In this document: one piece after another, positions 59,477-64,000 of the stretch
Numbering within the stretch: position 1 is the first letter of the stretch
Layout of the letters: each line of letters opens with the position of its first letter
Program-made: the position numbers and the translations under genes
Notes under the pieces: model-generated
What the model was told of the DNA's origin: nothing
Seen by the model: only the letters and a program-made list of their open reading frames with translations
Databases searched by the model: none
Origin: Streptomyces sp. HUAS ZL42
GTDB lineage: Bacteria; Actinomycetota; Actinomycetes; Streptomycetales; Streptomycetaceae
Assembly: GCF_040782645.1 (NCBI RefSeq)
Contig: NZ_CP160403.1
Coordinates: forward strand, 4,278,001-4,342,000
DNA length: 64,000 bases
Direction of reading: 5' to 3'

Positions 59477-60820
59477 GTGGCCGCGCCACTGCAGCTGACT
59501 CGGATGCACCGCGTTCTCATAGGCGTGGTCGTGACCGGCGCCGTGATCATCGCCGGCATCGGCTTCGCCGGGTCGTACGCGGCCGTCCGCGAGCTGGCCG
59601 TCAAGAAGGGCTTCGGGAACTTCTCCTACGTCTTCCCGATCGGCATCGACGCGGGCATCTGCGTCCTGCTGGCCCTGGACCTGCTCCTGACCTGGATCCG
59701 CATCCCCTTCCCGCTCCTGCGCCAGACGGCGTGGCTGCTGACGGCCGCGACGATCGCGTTCAACGGCGCTGCGGCCTGGCCGGACCCGCTGGGCGTCGGC
59801 ATGCACGCGGTGATCCCGATCCTGTTCGTGGTCTCCGTCGAGGCGGCCCGCCACGCGATCGGCCGTATCGCCGACATCACGGCCGACAAGCACATGGAGG
59901 GCGTCCGCCTCACCCGCTGGCTGCTCTCCCCCGTCCCGACCTTCCTCCTGTGGCGCCGCATGAAGCTGTGGGAGCTGCGCTCCTACGAGCAGGTCATCAA
60001 GCTGGAGCAGGAGCGCCTGGTGTACCAGGCACGTCTGCGTTCCCGCTTCGGCCGGGCATGGCGCAGGAAGGCACCCGTGGAGTCCCTGATGCCGCTGAGG
60101 CTGGCAAGGTACGGGGTTCCGCTGGCGGAGACGGCTCCGGCAGGGTTGGCGGCGGCCGGGATAGAGCCGGCTCTGCTGCCACCGGCACCCGAGGTGGAGG
60201 CGGCTGCGGGCAGTCGTGCCCCCGCGGCACAGGTGGGCGCGGCTCCCCCCGGCGGGCAGCGCCCCGCGCTGTTCGGCAACCCCGGTTCGGGGCAGGCCGA
60301 CCACACACCCGACGATGAGCAGAGCCCGTGGTTCAACGCCCCCCAGCAGATCGACTACCACGGCGGCTACGACCCCACGTACGTCCCGCAGGAGCAGTAC
60401 GAGCAGTGGTACCAGGAGCAACTCCAGGCTGATCAGTACCAGGAGCAATACCAGGACCAGCTCCAGGAGCAGTACCAGGAGCAGTACCAGGACCAGTACC
60501 AGGAGCCGTACCGGGAAGAACCCCCCGCGCAGGAACCCTCCCCGGAGGACACGGGCAGCTTCCCCATCCCGGTGAGCCCGGGCCGCACCCGCGAGCTCGG
60601 CGAGGGCGGCGGCACCCCTGCCGCCGAGCCGGACGAGGAGTCGTACTACCAGGTCTTCAAGCAGTCGATAAGCGGCAGCGGCTACCCGACCGCGCGCGAG
60701 TACATCGGCAACGTCGAAGCCGAGTTCCGCAAGGTTCTCCCTGCGGAAGAGGCCAAGCGCATGGTCAACCGCTTCACCAACCGCCACACCGCGGAACTCG
60801 AAGAGGACCACATCGCCTGA
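59477..60820 (+). CDS. DUF2637 membrane protein with Tyr/Gln-rich repeats
   Basis: A 447-residue protein. Residues 1-130 are a DUF2637 (SpdB-like) membrane domain with four helices (VLIGVVVTGAVIIAGIGFAG, FPIGIDAGICVLLALDLLLT). A basic juxtamembrane helix follows, then a disordered region, and at about residues 300-350 an unusual run of YQEQ/YQDQ units. The C-terminus (SGSGYPTAREYIGNVEAEFR and onward) is a folded helical module also seen in plasmid transfer-associated proteins. GTG start after GGGGAGGGG. Function unknown, but SpdB-like proteins spread conjugative DNA in mycelium. Confidence 0.85.
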   Translation: MAAPLQLTRMHRVLIGVVVTGAVIIAGIGFAGSYAAVRELAVKKGFGNFSYVFPIGIDAGICVLLALDLLLTWIRIPFPLLRQTAWLLTAATIAFNGAAAWPDPLGVGMHAVIPILFVVSVEAARHAIGRIADITADKHMEGVRLTRWLLSPVPTFLLWRRMKLWELRSYEQVIKLEQERLVYQARLRSRFGRAWRRKAPVESLMPLRLARYGVPLAETAPAGLAAAGIEPALLPPAPEVEAAAGSRAPAAQVGAAPPGGQRPALFGNPGSGQADHTPDDEQSPWFNAPQQIDYHGGYDPTYVPQEQYEQWYQEQLQADQYQEQYQDQLQEQYQEQYQDQYQEPYREEPPAQEPSPEDTGSFPIPVSPGRTRELGEGGGTPAAEPDEESYYQVFKQSISGSGYPTAREYIGNVEAEFRKVLPAEEAKRMVNRFTNRHTAELEEDHIA

Positions 60821-60831
60821 GACACGAGGAA

Positions 60832-60862
60832 GGGGGCCCTCCGGTGCGGAGGGCCCCCTTTC
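60832..60862. terminator. Strong bidirectional terminator
   Basis: A 12-bp perfect stem, GGGGGCCCTCCG (60832-60843) with its complement at 60847-60858, and a 3-base loop, followed by a short T run. Lies between the convergent DUF2637 and lysK stops. Confidence 0.85.
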
Positions 60863-60870
60863 CGTGCCGC

Positions 60871-62613
60871 TTACTCGCCGAGCAGGCGCCGTACCCGCTC
60901 CTGCCCCACCGCCAGCAGCAGCGTGGGCAGACGCGGCCCGGTGTCCCGCCCCACCAGCAGGTGGTACAGCTGCGCGAAGAACGAGCGCTGGGCGGTCTTG
61001 ATCTCCGCCGGCAGTTCCTTGGGCGTCGCGTCCGCGGAGAACCCGGCCTGGACCTTGGGGACGCCGTAGACGAGGTGGGTGAGCCCGTCCAGGGACCAGT
61101 TGTCCTCCAGGCCGTCGAGCAGGAGCCGCAGCGACTGCTGGGTTGCCTCGTCGAGGGACTTCAGCAGTTCGGCGTCCGGCTCGTCCCGCACGATGGTGCG
61201 CTGGTCGGCGGGGACGTGCGTGTTGATCCACGCCTCGGCCTTGTCGTACCGCGGCCGGGCCTCGTCGAGCGACCCGAGTGGGTTGTCCGGGTCGAGGTCG
61301 GAGAGGATCCGCAGCGCCTGGTCCTGGTGGCCGGCGGTGATGTCCGCGACGGACGCGAGCGTCCGGTACGGCAGCGTCCGCGCCGTCTTCGGCAGCTCAC
61401 CGCCCGCGGTCCGCACCGCACGGGAATGCGCGGCCACGTCGGCGGGGAGGGCGGATCCGTCGGCGACCTTGGCGTCGAGCTTGTCCCACTCGTCGTAGAG
61501 GCGCTGGATCTCCTGGTCGAAGGCGATCTTGAAGGACTGGTTGGGCCGCCGCCTGGCGTAGAGCCACCGCAGGATCTGCGGCTCCATGATCTTCAGCGCG
61601 TCGGCGGGAGTGGGGACGCCACCGCGGGACGACGACATCTTCGCCATGCCGCTGATGCCCACGAACGCGTACATGGGCCCGATGGGCTGCTTGCCGCCGA
61701 AGATCCCGACGATCTGCCCGCCGACCTGGAAGGAGGAGCCGGGAGAGGAGTGGTCGACCCCGCTCGGCTCGAAGACGACGCCCTCGTAGGCCCACCGCAT
61801 CGGCCAGTCGACCTTCCAGACCAGCTTGCCGCGGTTGAACTCGTTGAGGCGGACGGTCTCGGAGAAGCCGCAGACGGTGCAGGAGTACGTCAGCTCGGTG
61901 CTGTCGTCGTCGTAGGCGGTGACGGTGGTGAGGTCCTTCTCGCAGTTGCCGCAGAAGGGCTTGTACGGGAAGTACCCGGCGGAGCCGGAGGAGCCGTCGT
62001 CCTCGGCGGCCGCACCCGACCCCTCGGCGGCCTCGAGCTCGGCCTCGTCGACGGGCTTCTGCGACTGCTTCGCGGGCGCCTTGGGCTTGGTCCGGTACTG
62101 GGCGAGGATCGCGTCGATCTCGGCCCGGTGCTTCATGGCGTGCAGGATCTGCTCGCGGTACACCCCGGAGGTGTACTGCTCGGTCTGGCTGATCCCGTCG
62201 AACTCCACGCCGAGCTCGGCGAGCGACTCGATCATGGCGGCCTTGAAGTGCTCGGCCCAGTTGGGGTGGGCGGAGCCCCTGGGCGCCGGGACGGAGGTCA
62301 GCGGCTTGCCGATGTGCTCGGCCCAGGAGTCGTCGACGCCGGCGACACCGGCGGGCACCTTGCGGTACCGGTCGTAGTCGTCCCAGGAGATCAGGTGCCG
62401 GACCTGGTACCCGCGCCGCCGGATCTCGTCGGCGACGAGGTGGGGCGTCATGACCTCACGGAGGTTGCCCAGGTGGATGGGCCCGGACGGGGAGAGCCCG
62501 GACGCGACGACAACGGGTTTGCCCGGGGCCCGGCGCTCCGACTCTTCGATGACCTCATCCGCGAAACGGGAGACCCAGTCGGTGGTCTCGGTGCTCTGAG
62601 CCACGATCGGCAC
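60871..62613 (-). CDS. lysK: Lysine--tRNA ligase, class I (LysK)
   Basis: A 580-residue class I lysyl-tRNA synthetase, the form used by archaea and some bacteria including streptomycetes. HIGH motif: PSGPIHLGN near residue 43; KMSKS motif: GMAKMSSSRG. An inserted Ala/Glu/Asp-rich loop (about residues 190-215) and a zinc knuckle (FCGNCEKD and CTVCGF) are visible. GTG at 62613 is the family-like start (VPIVAQSTETT), with AAAAGAGG before it; the GTG three codons later is possible. Confidence 0.95.
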   Translation of the reverse strand: MPIVAQSTETTDWVSRFADEVIEESERRAPGKPVVVASGLSPSGPIHLGNLREVMTPHLVADEIRRRGYQVRHLISWDDYDRYRKVPAGVAGVDDSWAEHIGKPLTSVPAPRGSAHPNWAEHFKAAMIESLAELGVEFDGISQTEQYTSGVYREQILHAMKHRAEIDAILAQYRTKPKAPAKQSQKPVDEAELEAAEGSGAAAEDDGSSGSAGYFPYKPFCGNCEKDLTTVTAYDDDSTELTYSCTVCGFSETVRLNEFNRGKLVWKVDWPMRWAYEGVVFEPSGVDHSSPGSSFQVGGQIVGIFGGKQPIGPMYAFVGISGMAKMSSSRGGVPTPADALKIMEPQILRWLYARRRPNQSFKIAFDQEIQRLYDEWDKLDAKVADGSALPADVAAHSRAVRTAGGELPKTARTLPYRTLASVADITAGHQDQALRILSDLDPDNPLGSLDEARPRYDKAEAWINTHVPADQRTIVRDEPDAELLKSLDEATQQSLRLLLDGLEDNWSLDGLTHLVYGVPKVQAGFSADATPKELPAEIKTAQRSFFAQLYHLLVGRDTGPRLPTLLLAVGQERVRRLLGE

Positions 62614-63317
62614 GTCCTCTTTTTCTGAAAGTTCTCCACGAGCAGCCGGTACGGTCGCACGGCTGGCCGTTCCATTGTCCCAGGCGGGCCCACAACCACG
62701 AAAACGCCTTTCCACTGCCACGAAGGCCCGCACCCATGAGGATGCGGACGACCACGCCGGGGTTGCATCCACACCAACCGTCCAACCACCCCAGCCACGC
62801 CGTCAGTCCGCCGTCAGTCGTGCCGCCCAGAGCGTGGACGCGGGCGCCACCCCGCAAGCACCGGGCCGCGCGACCCCACCCCGCGCCGGCGGCCGTCAGT
62901 CCGCGGGCAGTCGTGCCGGTGGGGCGATGGGGTCCCCCCGCTCGAGCGATGCCGAAAGTGGGGGAGGTTGGACGCGGGCGCCACCCCGCAAGCACCGGGC
63001 CGCGCGACCCCACCCCGCGCCGGCGGCCGTCAGTCCGCGGGCATGCGTGCCGCCCGGGGCGGCACGGGTGGGCGCGGGCGGCACCCCGCGAGCGCCAGGC
63101 CGCGCGACCTCCCCGCGCCGACCGCAGCACCGGGCACCTGGTCATCGGCCCTCGCATGCCGCAGGCACTCGCACCCCGCAAGCACCGGGCCGCGCGACCC
63201 ACCCCCGGGTCGGCGCCAACGCCCTGCACACCAAGACCGACCGGAAAATTCGCTTTAACCCCCATGGGATACTGACCGTGTCTATCCATCCCCACGAGGA
63301 GAACGGCACCCACTCCT
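62614..63317. other. Repeat-rich gap between lysK and argS
   Basis: 704 bp between two divergent synthetase genes. Two exact 75-bp copies (62835-62909 and 62969-63043) and two shorter degenerate copies of the motif ACCCCGCAAGCACCGGGCC (around 63080 and 63170) form a spaced array. Frames run through in both directions because of the composition, but none is credible. The last 80 bp should contain the argS promoter. Confidence 0.7.
62835..63043. repeat. 75-bp direct repeats, spaced by 59 bp
   Basis: The stretch starting TGGACGCGGGCGCCACCCCG at 62835 recurs without change at 62969, with 59 bp of unique sequence between the copies. Partial copies follow at about 63073-63120 and 63166-63210. Confidence 0.85.
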
Positions 63318-64000
63318 ATGGCCTCGGTCACCTCCCTCAGCGCCACCGTCCAGCAGCACCTCGCGTCCGCCCTCTCGGCCACCCTGCCGGAGGCGACCGG
63401 CGCGGACCCGCTGCTGCGACGCAGCGACAGGGCGGACTACCAGGCCAACGGCATCCTCGCCCTCGCGAAGAAGGCGAAGGCGAACCCGCGGGAGCTGGCG
63501 ACGCAGGTCGTCGACAAGGTCGTCACCGGTGACGTGATCAAGGACATCGAGGTCTCCGGCCCCGGCTTCCTGAACATCACGATCACCGACAAGGCGATCA
63601 CCGAGAACCTCGCCGCGCGGTACGCGGACACGGACCGCCTGGGCGTGCCGTACACCGAGAACCCGGGCACGACGGTCATCGACTACGCCCAGCCGAACGT
63701 GGCCAAGGAGATGCACGTCGGCCACCTGCGCTCCGCGGTGATCGGCGACTCCCTGGTCCAGCTCCTGGAGTTCACCGGCGAGACCGTCGTCCGCAGGCAT
63801 CACATCGGCGACTGGGGCACCCAGTTCGGCATGCTCATCCAGTACCTGGACGAGCACCCGCACGAGCTGGACCACAAGGCCGCCGAGGTGACCGGCGAGG
63901 AGGCGATGTCGAACCTCGACCGCCTCTACAAGGCGGCGCGCAGGCTCTTCGACTCCGACGAGGAGTTCAAGACGAGGGCCCGCCGCAGGGTGGTCGACCT
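63318..64000 (+). CDS. argS: Arginine--tRNA ligase (3' end outside window)
   Basis: First 227 codons of ArgRS. The N-terminal tRNA-binding domain (about residues 1-110, including [14 protein letters not shown]) is followed by the catalytic domain opening [20 protein letters not shown], where HVGH (133-136) is the HIGH motif. The [17 protein letters not shown] stretch is diagnostic of ArgRS. The ATG at 63318 begins the product. The gene is divergent from lysK and runs off the right edge. Confidence 0.96.
   Translation, partial: MASVTSLSATVQQHLASALSATLPEATGADPLLRRSDRADYQANGILALAKKAKANPRELATQVVDKVVTGDVIKDIEVSGPGFLNITITDKAITENLAARYADTDRLGVPYTENPGTTVIDYAQPNVAKEMHVGHLRSAVIGDSLVQLLEFTGETVVRRHHIGDWGTQFGMLIQYLDEHPHELDHKAAEVTGEEAMSNLDRLYKAARRLFDSDEEFKTRARRRVVD

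Noticed and set aside
60871..62613. Class I LysRS as a sign of archaeal transfer in this strain
   Set aside because: LysK is the regular lysyl-tRNA synthetase form in streptomycetes, and base composition matches the neighbours.
62835..63215. A CRISPR array
   Set aside because: The repeats are 75 bp, few, GC-rich and unevenly spaced with partial copies, and there are no cas genes nearby.

Overview
The window looks like chromosomal DNA of a Streptomyces-type actinomycete. GC is very high, third codon positions are almost all G or C, GTG starts and GTGA/ATGA/TGATG overlaps are common, and the gene content is typical of the genus: futalosine menaquinone genes, DUF574, DUF5994 and DUF2637 proteins, a class I lysyl-tRNA synthetase and bald-style XRE regulators.

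Left core (1-24.5 kb). The first genes are a UdgX-type uracil-DNA glycosylase and a split cluster for late menaquinone synthesis (mqnE, an Lrp/AsnC regulator, the UbiX-type prenyltransferase, mqnP and mqnL). A rhomboid protease and a DUF6247 pair interrupt it. Transporters, a LysR regulator, a CDP-alcohol transferase, a deaminase and an Fe(II) dioxygenase follow. Next is a two-gene unit of a large P-loop NTPase and a membrane-anchored periplasmic-binding-like protein. A System II cytochrome c operon (ResA, CcdA, ResB, ResC), a deacetylase-like lipoprotein, a histidine phosphatase and hemL complete this part.

Island region (24.45-36.93 kb). The 3' end of a conserved gene after hemL is duplicated: a 124-bp direct repeat at 24453-24576 and 31891-32014, plus a shorter third copy at 36904-36926. 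I read this as two decayed integrative elements stacked at one attachment site. The first holds two insertion sequences in a row at TTA targets, a broken operon that looks like a ribosomal-peptide (RiPP) locus (a 38-residue peptide, a chimeric maturase-like ORF, a 53-residue protein and a truncated YdcF gene), an XRE-TPR regulator and small plasmid-like genes. The second starts with an integrase remnant and an ANTAR fragment, then carries three DUF5994 paralogues and a delta-9 desaturase.

Right part (37-64 kb). This begins with an AAA ATPase/DUF234 protein behind a palindromic site, an alpha-glucosidase remnant, a TetR-MFS efflux pair with three operators, and two amino acid permeases around a GntR regulator. 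A gene graveyard (an SCO2522-like gene broken by an inversion) precedes an amidase/peptidoglycan-binding protein. The remainder holds an MprAB-like two-component pair, several small regulators, a frameshifted ynfA, an SDR operon, rtcB, two DUF3558 lipoproteins, a DUF2637 protein and two divergent aminoacyl-tRNA synthetase genes (lysK, argS) separated by a repeat-rich gap. No tRNA, rRNA or CRISPR array was seen. All functional calls are from motifs and family recognition by eye; no database search was run.
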